A stretch of 32,790 bases of DNA from an uncultured Clostridia bacterium (GCA_947166705.1 CAMVFE010000025.1:1-32790); one strand, 5' to 3'. Shown: positions 25,493 through 32,790, counted from the stretch's first letter. The notes: generated by a model from the letters alone, not told the origin. A program made the numbers and translations.

Positions 25493-26941
25493 TCACACCA
25501 CCATGGACAGCGCGCCGAAGAACGCGGTCAGCGCCGCCAGCAGCAGGAGCTCCTGCTTCCAGCGCCTCGCCAGCAGCCCCGCGCACTCCCGCATGAAGGC
25601 GTTCGGCCAGTACCACCATTTCGTCCGGCTTCCGATTCCCTCCGCGGGAAGGCCCGCCTCCGCCGCCCATACTCCGCTGCGGAAGACATGGTAATTGGTC
25701 GTGGCGTAGGCCGTTCTGCCCTCCGGCAGGATGCCCCGGATGATCTCCCGGGAATAGGCCATGTTCTGGAGGGTATTGACCGCGCGGCTCTCCGTCCGGA
25801 TCAGGGCTTCCGGGATTCCCTCCGCGATCAGGTAATTCCGCATGGCCTCCGCCTCCGGCATGGGCTCGTCCCAGCCCCGGCCGCCGGAAGGAATCAGGAT
25901 GGCTTCCTTGCCGGTTTTTTCCTTCTGCTCCCTCCAGAAGCTGACCGCCCGGTCCACCCGGCCGCGCAGCAGGGGCGGCAGCGTGCCGTCATTCCGGAAC
26001 CAGCATCCCAGAATCACGATGAAATCCTTATCCGGAGCCGGCTGGTACCGCGCGGAACGCGTTCCGCAGATCACGGACCCCGCCAGCATGCATTCGAAAT
26101 AAACGAAGACCGTCGCGTAGACATTGCTCAGCGTATCCTGCAGGCGGATCTCCGCTTCCGCGCCGGACAGCTCCCTGCTGAACAGGAACCATCCCAGCGC
26201 TTCCCCGCCCAGCAGCATCAGGCCGATCAGGATCCCCAGCAGGTTCCGGATCCGGGGGGTTGCGTGGCGGAGCAGGGCCAGGTTGCTGACGATCATCGCC
26301 AGGGCAAAAAGCGCCACCGCCGGCATCGTCAGCGTCATGAACTGCCGGCTGGCTCCGTTGACCGCGCTGTAAACCATCATCATGTTGTAGGAGAGCGGAT
26401 CGATCAGGCGGGACACCGTCACCCGGAGCATCAGCAGGGCACTGACCAGCGCGAAGAGGGAGAAGCCCGCATAGTAAACCGTTGCATACGCGTAGTACGC
26501 CGGCCCCCGCGCCTGGCGGTAATGCCAGACCATGATCGCGCTGACCGCCGCCCAGAACAGCGTCACCGCGATCATCACCGCGGTGTCCCCGGTAAAGCCG
26601 CCGGTCTGCAGGTCGTATACCGTCCGGAAAGGGCCCACGCGCAAAAGATAAATCTGTTCCGGGTCCTTCCCCTTTCCCAGCACGTCAATCTGCGCCTCTC
26701 CGCGCTTTTCGGGATGGATGGTAACCCGGAGATGGTTCCCCTTCCTCTCCGGCACGTCCACGCGGATCACGTCCGTGTCCTCCGTCCGGATCCGCGGCTC
26801 CGCCGCCTCCCTGCCCTCTCCCTGCGGGATATTCATGGGGATGTACGCCGTATAGGAACGAAAGAATACGACGCGGCAGAACACGCAGAAAAGGATCAGA
26901 ATTCCCGCGCACGCCGCGATCTGTTTGATTGCTTTTCTCAT
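25493..26941 (-). CDS. YdcF/SanA-like (DUF218) membrane protein
   Basis: A 482-residue membrane protein. One helix at the N-terminus (8-27) leads to an extracytoplasmic-looking segment (30-115). About five further helices follow (118-140, 153-173, 204-225, 233-254, 272-292), then the DUF218 domain (about 306-445) and a last helix (464-481). DUF218 marks are FIVILGC, LLRGRVDRA, IPSGGRG, EAEAMRNYLIAEGIP, ESRAVNTLQNM and ATTNYHVFRSG. Family members (YdcF, SanA, ElyC) act in envelope maintenance and possibly lipid-carrier metabolism; the exact reaction is unsettled. The start at 26941 has only a weak GAGAG site, and translation may depend on the upstream GH5 gene 56 bases away. It is the last gene before a terminator. 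Confidence 0.85.
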   Translation of the reverse strand: MRKAIKQIAACAGILILFCVFCRVVFFRSYTAYIPMNIPQGEGREAAEPRIRTEDTDVIRVDVPERKGNHLRVTIHPEKRGEAQIDVLGKGKDPEQIYLLRVGPFRTVYDLQTGGFTGDTAVMIAVTLFWAAVSAIMVWHYRQARGPAYYAYATVYYAGFSLFALVSALLMLRVTVSRLIDPLSYNMMMVYSAVNGASRQFMTLTMPAVALFALAMIVSNLALLRHATPRIRNLLGILIGLMLLGGEALGWFLFSRELSGAEAEIRLQDTLSNVYATVFVYFECMLAGSVICGTRSARYQPAPDKDFIVILGCWFRNDGTLPPLLRGRVDRAVSFWREQKEKTGKEAILIPSGGRGWDEPMPEAEAMRNYLIAEGIPEALIRTESRAVNTLQNMAYSREIIRGILPEGRTAYATTNYHVFRSGVWAAEAGLPAEGIGSRTKWWYWPNAFMRECAGLLARRWKQELLLLAALTAFFGALSMVV

Positions 26942-26997
26942 TTTACTCTCAGCTGCGGTTCTTCAGGCCGGCGTCCGGTTTTCCGGGGCACAGGCGG

Positions 26998-28182
26998 TCA
27001 TTCGGCGGCCGGCTCCGCGCAGTATTTCATGATCGCCTCCAGGATCTCCGGGCAGACGCATTCCGCCGCATTCCGGTCGAAGAGGCCGAAGCGCTCGCCG
27101 TCCCCGCTGAAAACGTGGTTGTCCCACCAGCAGCAGGTGAGGCCCCGGGCGCGGGCGTTCGCAACATACCAGGAAACCCAGTCCACCCGGGACTGCAGGT
27201 TTCCGTTCTTTTCCATCGCGCCGAACTCGCCGATCACCACCGGAATTCCCCGGGAAACGAAGGTATCGTACAGCCTGTCCATAAACCCGGTGACGGAAGC
27301 CTTCTGCCCGCTGTTCTCCAGCGACCAGGCGCTGACGCCCGGCTGCTGCAGGGCGAATTCATAGGGCGTATAGGCATGGACGGAGACGATGATCCGGCCC
27401 GCCGGATCCTCCGGCAGGGTAAAGGCCGGGCTGCAGGCATAGTCGGGATTCGCGTCGTAGGCCGGCACCATCAGGTACCGGTCGGCGTTGTTTCCGCCCG
27501 CGGCCCGCACCGTGTCCACGAAAACCTGGTTCAGCGCCGCGATCTGCGCCATGGCATCCCGGCACCGGGGATCCGCCGGATCCCACCACCATTCGTGGTC
27601 CGTCCCCGTCAGCCGGGGCTCGTTGACGGCCTCGAAGATCAGCCGGCTTCCGAAGTCCGCGAATTTCCCGGCCAGCTGCCGCCAGATCCCCCGGATATAC
27701 GCCGCGGAGCTTTCCGCATGCGCGGCGTCCGGATAATAATAATCCTCCCCGTCGTCATGGTGGATGTTCAGGATCACGTAAAAATCCCGGCCGTACGCCC
27801 AGGAAACCACCTCGCTGACTCTGTCCAGCCAGGCCGCGTCAATGGTCCCCTCCGCGTCCAGATGGTTGTGCCAGCTGACCGGAATCCGGATCGTGCGGAA
27901 GCCCGCGGCCTTCAGCGCGTCCAGCAGGGCCTCGCTCGTCTTCGCCCCGCACCAGGCGGACTCGTAATCCAGCCCGTCCTTCACCCAGAAGCAGTCCCGG
28001 GCGTCAAACGTGTTGCCCAGGTTCCACCCGGCCTTCATGTCCCGGACCATCCGCAGGCCTTCCGTATCCGGAACCTCCCGGCCGGGCACCGCGATCTCCG
28101 GGATTTTCACCGCCTCCGCCGGCGCCCCCTGAATTCCGCACAGCAGCAGAAGCGCCAGCATCAGCGCAGCCTTTCTTTTCAT
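26998..28182 (-). CDS. Secreted GH5 endoglucanase (cellulase)
   Basis: A 394-residue glycoside hydrolase family 5 enzyme, which cuts internal beta-1,4 links in glucans with retention. The signal peptide (MKRKAALMLALLLLCG, cleavage near A24) means it is exported. Family signatures in order are MKAGWNLGNTFDA (50-61), IRIPVSWH (98-105), ILNIHHD (137-143), FEAVNEPR with acid/base E188, VSVHAY (267-271) and PVVIGEFG with nucleophile E319; a conserved late Trp is in CCWWDNH. There is no carbohydrate-binding or dockerin domain, so it is probably free or loosely held. The start at 28182 has GGGAGG 7 bases upstream; the frame extends to 28236 without support. Related xyloglucan or mannan activity cannot be excluded. 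Confidence 0.93.
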   Translation of the reverse strand: MKRKAALMLALLLLCGIQGAPAEAVKIPEIAVPGREVPDTEGLRMVRDMKAGWNLGNTFDARDCFWVKDGLDYESAWCGAKTSEALLDALKAAGFRTIRIPVSWHNHLDAEGTIDAAWLDRVSEVVSWAYGRDFYVILNIHHDDGEDYYYPDAAHAESSAAYIRGIWRQLAGKFADFGSRLIFEAVNEPRLTGTDHEWWWDPADPRCRDAMAQIAALNQVFVDTVRAAGGNNADRYLMVPAYDANPDYACSPAFTLPEDPAGRIIVSVHAYTPYEFALQQPGVSAWSLENSGQKASVTGFMDRLYDTFVSRGIPVVIGEFGAMEKNGNLQSRVDWVSWYVANARARGLTCCWWDNHVFSGDGERFGLFDRNAAECVCPEILEAIMKYCAEPAAE

Positions 28183-28216
28183 GCCTTTTCCTCCCCGGCG
28201 CCCGGCCGGAGCCCAC

Positions 28217-28234
28217 GCCCGGCGGAAGCCGGGC
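28217..28234 (-). other. Intercistronic hairpin before the GH5 gene
   Basis: A perfect 7-bp stem (GCCCGGC, GCCGGGC) with a 4-base loop lies in the 61-base gap between the DUF1015 stop and the GH5 start. No T-run follows. It may stabilise or partly attenuate the transcript rather than end it; this is inferred from shape only. Confidence 0.4.
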
Positions 28235-28243
28235 ATGTCCCGT

Positions 28244-29500
28244 TCAGATTCGCTTGCACTCCATGTAGAAGCGCTTTTCGTCCGCCTCGCCCATGGAGAA
28301 GGTCTTCCGGGGTAGCACGCCCAGCTCCTTCACGTCCGCGAAGAAGCTGTGCTTGTCGATCCCGGGCAGGATGAAGCCGATCGCGTCCTTATGCCTGGCC
28401 AGGGTCCGGAGCGTATCCTCCCCGTGGATGTAGTCGATCACCGCGTGGGGATGCTCCGCCAGGAAGCTGTCCAGGAACAGCTGGATCGTCTCGCAGGGAA
28501 TGGCTCCCTCCGGGTTCCTGACCACCACGGGATACTCGTCCCTCCGGATGGCCATGAGGAAGGTGTGGCCCTCCCCGTCCTCCGCCAGCTCCATGCCCCG
28601 CTCCGCCGCGTAGCGCTCCCAGCAGTCGTAGAGCTCCTCCGGCGTGGTGCCGGTAATCAGCCGGTGAATCGGCTCAAAGAGCAGGGCCGGGTCGTGGATA
28701 TTCTCCACCTCGCACAGGGCGAAGCGGGCGGGATGCGTTTCCCGCTCCTCCGGGGAAAGGGTCTCCCGGATCTCGTTCCAGTGGGCCTTGGCCGTGGCCA
28801 GCGAATGGTTTCCGTCCCCCACCGCCAGCAGCAGCGGATGCTCCCCGAGCTTTTCCTTCAGCGCGCGGAGCGCCCGCTCCACGCCCGCCAGATCCTCCGG
28901 AGCCTCCACCGCGAAGCCCGCCAGATGGCCGCCTCCCTGCATGAGGTCAAAGTCGTACAGCTTTCGCAAAGCGTCCGCCTTTGCGGCCAGCGGCTCGAGC
29001 ACCGTCCGGTCCGGATCGTCGATCAGGATCAGGATATGGGTCAGCTCCACCGGCGCGCCGCGGCGGATCCGCTGGCGGGGCGGCAGGCGGTCGGCAATGG
29101 TCTGCTCCGTCGGGCGGACCAGGGACTGCGAGCCCGCGGTGAAATCATATTCCTCCAGGTCCACCGTCCCCACCAGCCCGGTCCGGGTTCCGGAGGCGGT
29201 GGTTCTCCGGCAGAGCACGAAGCCGCCGCGGACCGCCGGCGTCAGGATTCCCCGCTCCAGGTAGTCCGCCATGGCCGCGTGGATCGCCGGAATCCGGGAC
29301 GCGCTGTCCCCCAGCCAGCATTCGGGCAGCATCAGGCGCAGGGTGGAAGGCCGGTCCCCGACGATCTCCCCGGTTTTTTCCCAGTATTCAGGCTGGGACG
29401 TATACTGATCGCAGGCGAGGCACGCCCAGGTTTCCGGGGCCACCCCCTCCGCCGGCAGCAGAATTTCCGCCGGATGAAAAGCAATCTGATTTCCCGCCAT
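28244..29500 (-). CDS. DUF1015 family protein
   Basis: A 418-residue soluble protein of the DUF1015 family. Family-like segments are FHPAEILLP at the start, VGDGNHSLATAKAHWNE (about 232-248) and the ending RKTFSMGEADEKRFYMECKRI. No membrane segment or signal peptide is seen, so it is cytosolic. Some homologues sit beside serine biosynthesis genes, but neither serA nor serC is here, so I assign no reaction. The start at 29500 has AGGAG 9 bases upstream. It is the first gene of a probable three-gene minus-strand unit with the GH5 enzyme and the YdcF-like protein; the grouping rests on orientation and short gaps (61 and 56 bases). Confidence 0.88.
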   Translation of the reverse strand: MAGNQIAFHPAEILLPAEGVAPETWACLACDQYTSQPEYWEKTGEIVGDRPSTLRLMLPECWLGDSASRIPAIHAAMADYLERGILTPAVRGGFVLCRRTTASGTRTGLVGTVDLEEYDFTAGSQSLVRPTEQTIADRLPPRQRIRRGAPVELTHILILIDDPDRTVLEPLAAKADALRKLYDFDLMQGGGHLAGFAVEAPEDLAGVERALRALKEKLGEHPLLLAVGDGNHSLATAKAHWNEIRETLSPEERETHPARFALCEVENIHDPALLFEPIHRLITGTTPEELYDCWERYAAERGMELAEDGEGHTFLMAIRRDEYPVVVRNPEGAIPCETIQLFLDSFLAEHPHAVIDYIHGEDTLRTLARHKDAIGFILPGIDKHSFFADVKELGVLPRKTFSMGEADEKRFYMECKRI

Positions 29501-29570
29501 GAAACATCTCTCCTCTCCCGAATATTCCTCCGACCCGAGGGCAAAACGAAAAAAAAGGCGATTTCATTTC

Positions 29571-29599
29571 AGTTTACACCCAACCAGATGCGAAAACAA
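29571..29599 (-). promoter_or_regulatory. Weak candidate promoter of the DUF1015 operon
   Basis: On the minus strand TTGTTT (29599-29594), 17 bases and TAAACT (29576-29571) match sigma-A consensus only partly, about 70 bases before the ATG at 29500. It is the best match in this AT-rich gap. Confidence 0.3.
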
Positions 29600-29714
29600 T
29601 GGCAATTATGGTTCTTCCATGTTGGAGCAGTGGGCATTGGTCTCGGCACATTCGCGAAATAAGAAACACTCAGGTGGAAGCTGGATTTAGGTAACTCTAT
29701 TTGACGGCGAAAGA

Positions 29715-30650
29715 CTAAGTTCCACTTCGAAGTGTGGTAGTGCAATTGTTAGTCAGACAAAGCTTATCGGCGCCCTTATCCTCTTCTTCTGTTTTGCTGA
29801 TTACAGAAATATATCCACGCTTCGATAGCTGCTTGTTCAGTTTGCCCTGCAAAACAAGCAGGTCATCGTCAGTCATCGCTTCTATGCTATCCTTATCCTG
29901 CTCCTTGCTGATGATCTGATTAAAGCCAGCAGCGATAATACCTGTTGGGATAGCAATGATTCCTATGCCTACCAGGCTTATAACCGAAGCAAAGAATCTT
30001 CCGACGACGGTTATCGGGTAAACATCACCGTAGCCTACTGTGGTGAGTGTACATATTGCCCACCACAAGGATGAAAGCACATTCGGAAACTGCTCTGGCT
30101 GTACGGGGTTTTCGACCTCATACATTATTATTGCTGAAAACAGCATGACAAAGAAGCAGATCACCACCGACATAACGAGCTGAGGACCAGATGCTTTGAT
30201 AACTTTCACAATGACATGAAGAGCCTCAAAATATCGTCCAAGCTTGAATACACGCAGGAGCCTGAAAAGCCTGAAAAGACGCATCATTCGGAGGAAACGG
30301 AGATCTGCCGAGAAAAATGGCAGATAAAAAGGCAGAATTGCTAAAAGATCAATAATAGCCATGAAAGAAAAACAGTATTTCAATCGTGGGTGCTTTGCTT
30401 CCGGATAGAGCAGATCAGCTGTCCAGATCCGAAGCATATATTCAAACGTGAAAACTATAACGGTAATGATCTCAAAAATCTGAAATGCTGCCTGAAACTT
30501 ATCATGAATAACCTGGAAGGAATCAAGAATTATAGTAAGAATGCTTAGGGCGATCAGAATCATTATTGTCCAGTCGAATATAGCGCTGGCTCTGTCACCA
30601 TTTTCAGCCTTGTTGATAATTTCAAAAACCCTTTGCTTTAATCTTCTCAC
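29715..30650 (-). CDS. Voltage-gated potassium channel (ion transporter, 6 TM)
   Basis: A 311-residue Kv-type channel subunit that would form a tetramer in the cell membrane. Helices S1-S3 lie at about 27-45, 57-76 and 94-112. S4 (117-138) carries arginines every third residue (R118, 121, 124, 127, 130, 133), the hallmark of a voltage sensor. S5 is at about 156-178, the pore helix is followed by the selectivity filter TVGYGD (204-209), and S6 is at about 217-245. The soluble C-terminus is short and charged (about 250-311). I chose GTG 30650 because AAGGA lies 10 bases before it; GTG 30659 would sit against that site. GC content is well below that of genes to the left, suggesting separate ancestry. 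No regulator of K+ uptake is adjacent. Confidence 0.92.
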   Translation of the reverse strand: MRRLKQRVFEIINKAENGDRASAIFDWTIMILIALSILTIILDSFQVIHDKFQAAFQIFEIITVIVFTFEYMLRIWTADLLYPEAKHPRLKYCFSFMAIIDLLAILPFYLPFFSADLRFLRMMRLFRLFRLLRVFKLGRYFEALHVIVKVIKASGPQLVMSVVICFFVMLFSAIIMYEVENPVQPEQFPNVLSSLWWAICTLTTVGYGDVYPITVVGRFFASVISLVGIGIIAIPTGIIAAGFNQIISKEQDKDSIEAMTDDDLLVLQGKLNKQLSKRGYISVISKTEEEDKGADKLCLTNNCTTTLRSGT

Positions 30651-30895
30651 TCTAACCACATCCTTCGCGGTTTTTCTTTCTCTGTTTATATTACTTTATC
30701 ATATTTCTTTCTTTTCGTCCATCTGATGACAGAAGATGGAAATGATAGAAAATGCTAGAGAATGAAATGAAATAAGTACAGATTTCACTATGGCTGTTAA
30801 GAGGAATATACACTTAGTAGAAGAATATAATATATTGAAAAAGTACTATAATGGCGTTAATTGAAAATCATTACGCGTAAGGAGAAATTATACTC
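30651..30895. promoter_or_regulatory. AT-rich divergent promoter region
   Basis: This 245-base gap separates the channel gene (-) from the small membrane protein (+). Two perfect TATAAT words occur on the plus strand at 30826-30831 and 30847-30852, but neither has a good -35 box at 16-18 bases. AAGGAG (30879-30884) lies 11 bases before the ATG at 30896. A TATGAT word on the minus strand could serve the channel gene. Confidence 0.4.
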
Positions 30896-31336
30896 ATGGG
30901 AGATAATGGAACGAACAAGGTTGGAGGACGAGTTATTGCCTCCCGCCTGTCAACTACGAAAAGTATCACAAGTGCTATTACTGCTTTAATTGTTTGTGCT
31001 GGGATATTTATATGGCTGAATTCAATGAACCTGCGGCTCGTGAGAAGCGTAACAAATGCCTATCCGTATGCATATCCCGGTATAACTTATGAAGAGGCGT
31101 TTGGTAAATTTTATTCTAATCCAAAATGGGAAGATGCCAGCACGGGAAACACAAAAGTAGTCCGTTTCACTGGCGGTTGTACATATGAAGGTAAAAAAGC
31201 AACGGTTATTATGAATTTCTGGGTGGACGATAAGCAGTTCGGATTACATGACGGGACGATTAACGGAACATCCGCCAGTATTCTTGAATTGAACGAACTA
31301 CATAATCGTCCTTTCGAAGAATACAAAACAAAGTAA
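30896..31336 (+). CDS. Hypothetical single-pass membrane protein
   Basis: A 146-residue protein with a basic N-terminus, one membrane helix (about 25-43, SAITALIVCAGIFIWLNSM) and a C-terminal extracytoplasmic domain (about 44-140). The domain has the segments YPGITYEEAFGKFYSNPKWE, VVRFTGGCTYEGKKATVIMNFWVD and a short acidic end. This resembles a small domain found in clostridial zinc-ribbon membrane proteins; no biochemical role is known to me. AAGGAG lies 11 bases before the ATG. The next gene begins 15 bases after the stop and encodes a zinc ribbon, so the two are probably co-expressed and may interact. GC content is low, as in the rest of this end of the window. Confidence 0.75.
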   Translation: MGDNGTNKVGGRVIASRLSTTKSITSAITALIVCAGIFIWLNSMNLRLVRSVTNAYPYAYPGITYEEAFGKFYSNPKWEDASTGNTKVVRFTGGCTYEGKKATVIMNFWVDDKQFGLHDGTINGTSASILELNELHNRPFEEYKTK

Positions 31337-31351
31337 GAAGGAGGAGTAGGG

Positions 31352-32017
31352 ATGTTCTGCAAATATTGTGGCCATGAAATAGCAGACGACTCTGTCTTCT
31401 GTGAAAAATGTGGGAAAAACATAAAAGAGATTGAAACTGATAAAAAAGATCCTGTAACGTTTATTGTTGATACCACAAAATCGTTTGCAAGCAAAAAGGC
31501 TTCGTCTGAGGAATCAGATAACTGGTATTATTTGGATGGTACAGAAATGGGTGGCCCTTTATCTGCTGAAACGATGAGGACGAAGATTGAAAACGGCATA
31601 ATTGATCTTGATGCCAAAGTCAGGCGCCGCCCTTCTGATCCTTGGGTTTCCCTGGTAGACTCTCCATTTGCTGATACTGCAATAGAAATGACGCCTGCAC
31701 CAGTTTCTGTTTCGGATAGATGGTTATGGTGCCTGGCTATCATTCCGATGGCTGCAATGATCTTACTTTATTATCTGAAACTCATGCCAACAGAAGGGGC
31801 TATTAGCTGGTTTGTTCCGTTTGCCATAAACACAACTTTCTTCCTTCTGGATAAAAAAGAGCTTCAAGACAAAGGTTTCTATCCAGAAGGATGGATGTGG
31901 ATGGGCTTCTTTCTGATCCCGGTTTATCTTATCGTCCGGGAAGTAAAGACAAATCGGAATTACGTACCTGCAATCATCTGGTGCTTCTTATTTGCTGTTG
32001 AGACATTCATTTTGTAA
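31352..32017 (+). CDS. Zinc-ribbon / GYF_2 domain membrane protein
   Basis: A 221-residue protein. An N-terminal zinc ribbon (C3, C6, C17, C20; MFCKYCGHEIADDSVFCEKCG) is followed by a linker and a GYF_2/DUF4339-like domain (about 57-106, NWYYLDGTEMGGPLSAETM ... VRRRPSDPWVSL). Four hydrophobic helices come next (about 123-142, 150-166, 181-196, 204-221). GYF_2 domains are thought to bind short proline-rich or C-terminal peptides. A sensor or scaffold role at the membrane is inference. AAGGAGG lies 7 bases before the ATG, and the 15-base gap indicates one operon with the gene before it. Confidence 0.82.
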   Translation: MFCKYCGHEIADDSVFCEKCGKNIKEIETDKKDPVTFIVDTTKSFASKKASSEESDNWYYLDGTEMGGPLSAETMRTKIENGIIDLDAKVRRRPSDPWVSLVDSPFADTAIEMTPAPVSVSDRWLWCLAIIPMAAMILLYYLKLMPTEGAISWFVPFAINTTFFLLDKKELQDKGFYPEGWMWMGFFLIPVYLIVREVKTNRNYVPAIIWCFLFAVETFIL

Positions 32018-32433
32018 TAGAGCTTGAGATAGAGGGAGCCATTATGAAGTGATTACTGGCTATTCTGCCTGCTTTGTGCTTTGGTTTTGCATGTTGCATA
32101 CGGGGTGGTAGAACGGAGGCTTAATACTTTGTTTGCCTTGGGTGATATCCACCCGGAAGGCCTCAAGGGGGGCTTTAAAGGATGAGATACAGAAGAATGA
32201 GTTGGAAAAACGGCTGAATAAAAGTTATTTCTGACTCAAAACGAAGGATACCGGGTAACTCTGTTATTGTTCAGCGTATCCCTAGTTCATCGACGATGAT
32301 GGTGAGGCGTATATAGTCCTAAACGCCATACTGACCCGGAAAACTAACCGGAGGGCCAACACCCAGGTGAGGCAGCACATTGCTAAGGTGAACAGTATAG
32401 CGAGAACTATCAAGAATACATGGAGGAATCGGC
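32018..32433. other. Long AT-rich stretch without a convincing gene
   Basis: These 416 bases follow the zinc-ribbon gene. I see no frame with both a ribosome site and a sensible product. Visible items are a broken signal-peptide-like frame (32044-32124), the separated inverted repeat GGATAC...GTATCC and a small CACC-CA-GGTG hairpin near the right end. Decayed mobile or accessory DNA is the best guess. Confidence 0.5.
32044..32124 (+). pseudogene. Possible remnant of a secreted-protein start, with early stop
   Basis: ATG AAG TGA is followed in frame by a hydrophobic run (LLAILPALCFGFACC) and a TAA at 32122. AGAGGGAG lies 5 bases before the ATG. It looks like a signal or lipoprotein leader killed by a nonsense codon at position 3 and then truncated. 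TGA is an ordinary stop elsewhere in this window, so recoding is unlikely. Could be chance. Confidence 0.2.
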
Positions 32434-32607
32434 ATGAGTTTTGAAATAATTATTTCACTAATTTCAATCGTGATCCTGATCATCTGGGGGATCGCCTGGG
32501 AGCAGATGAAGGAAAAGCTAATTATCCGCATCGAGCGTCTGGAAGAAGACGTGCGGGTTCTGGTAAAGGATGTCGACGAACTAAGGAAAAGGAATGGAAT
32601 GCCATGA
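32434..32607 (+). CDS. 57-residue membrane-anchored coiled-coil miniprotein
   Basis: A short ORF with a strong ribosome site (GGAGG at 32422-32426, 7 bases before the ATG). Residues 4-22 are a hydrophobic helix (EIIISLISIVILIIWGIAW). Residues about 25-53 are highly charged with Ile/Leu/Val spaced for a coiled coil (LIIRIERLEEDVRVLVKDVD). It would insert once in the membrane and oligomerise or bind a partner. The TGA overlaps the next ATG (ATGA). No family is recognised; the good Shine-Dalgarno and clean topology make it likely to be real. Confidence 0.65.
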   Translation: MSFEIIISLISIVILIIWGIAWEQMKEKLIIRIERLEEDVRVLVKDVDELRKRNGMP

Positions 32608-32660
32608 TCTGTCCGAAAAGCCAAAAGGAGATTCTTGACGATGCAGTGATCTGTTTATGA
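32604..32660 (+). pseudogene. Truncated zinc-ribbon fragment
   Basis: Eighteen codons (MICPKSQKEILDDAVICL) then TGA. It aligns position by position with the start of the zinc-ribbon protein at 31352: C3, E9-I10, D-D at 12-13, V15 and C17 agree, but the second cysteine is serine and the stop falls before the fourth. It is best read as a decayed paralogue. Its start overlaps the previous stop (ATGA) and its stop overlaps the next start (ATGA). Confidence 0.55.
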
Positions 32661-32790
32661 AAAGAGCTTCTGGCCTTCGTAAGATCCCCATTGATGAGAT
32701 TAACCTCACTCCATCGCTTCTTAAGGACAAACGTCCTGACAAAAGAAAGAAGCATGCTGGTGGTAGAAAGCCAAAAATCTCAGCGATTTC
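32657..32790 (+). CDS. Partial basic protein running off the window
   Basis: At least 44 codons, open at the right edge: MKRASGLRKIPIDEINL, then LLKDKRPDKRKKHAGGRKPKIS. It is rich in Lys/Arg, and the GGRKPKIS segment resembles the lead-in to helix-turn-helix domains of recombinases or transposases, but I cannot assign a family. The start overlaps the broken zinc ribbon's stop (ATGA) and has no separate ribosome site, so it may be translated by coupling, or be part of a larger frameshifted gene. Confidence 0.4.
   Translation, partial: MKRASGLRKIPIDEINLTPSLLKDKRPDKRKKHAGGRKPKISAI

Noticed and set aside
29619-29690. Short plus-strand frame near the composition boundary as a transposase or recombinase remnant
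   Set aside because: It is only about 28 codons, has no ribosome site and no match I can name.
32044-32124. TGA read as an amino acid in the leader-like frame
   Set aside because: Several clear genes in the window (GNAT, padR, preA-like, DUF4097) end with TGA, so the code is standard.

Overview
The window looks like a chromosome segment from a GC-rich member of the Clostridia, probably a gut or rumen anaerobe. The evidence is the gene families (Gx transporter, PadR/HAAS-DUF4097 pair, ferredoxin-type PreA, DUF1015, GH5 cellulase, Sm-like/GNAT fusion, BspA-type LRR and Cna-B surface proteins), Gram-positive Shine-Dalgarno sites and sigma-A-type promoters. The species call is inference. By eye, bases 1-29,500 are about 60-65% GC and the last 3.2 kb about 40-45%.

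Layout. (1) 66-767 (-): membrane protein of the Gx transporter family with its own promoter. (2) 1125-19214 (+): one uninterrupted 6029-residue secreted protein. It has Pro/Glu repeats, about fifty BspA-type leucine-rich repeats, DUF11-like beta domains and a long stalk of Cna-B/SpaA/Spy0128-like isopeptide domains. (3) 19293-20381 (+): a 362-residue secreted protein that repeats the last Cna-B domain and the C-terminal tail of the giant. Neither has LPXTG or a C-terminal membrane helix; both end in the same tail (YGTPLGVE...INH.GDCFD). This pair is the most interesting part of the window. (4) 20503-22540: a GNAT acetyltransferase convergent with a PreA-like dehydrogenase that carries a PreT-like N-terminal Fe-S domain. 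(5) 22925-24485 (+): PadR regulator overlapping a HAAS/DUF4097 protein, behind a near-consensus promoter. (6) 24630-25373 (+): Sm-like/GNAT fusion. (7) 29500 to 25493 (-): DUF1015 protein, secreted GH5 endoglucanase and YdcF-like membrane protein, probably one transcript ending at a terminator. (8) 29,550 to the end: AT-richer accessory DNA with a voltage-gated potassium channel, a small membrane protein, a zinc-ribbon/GYF_2 membrane protein, a mostly empty 416-bp stretch, and a chain of tiny overlapping ORFs that includes a broken zinc ribbon.

How the genes may work together (inference): the giant and its small partner are probably co-transcribed and form a cell-surface adhesin system held by an anchoring route other than classical sortase. 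The GH5 enzyme fits life on plant glucans. The PadR/DUF4097 pair looks like an autoregulated stress or envelope module. No tRNA, rRNA, CRISPR array or intact insertion sequence was seen.
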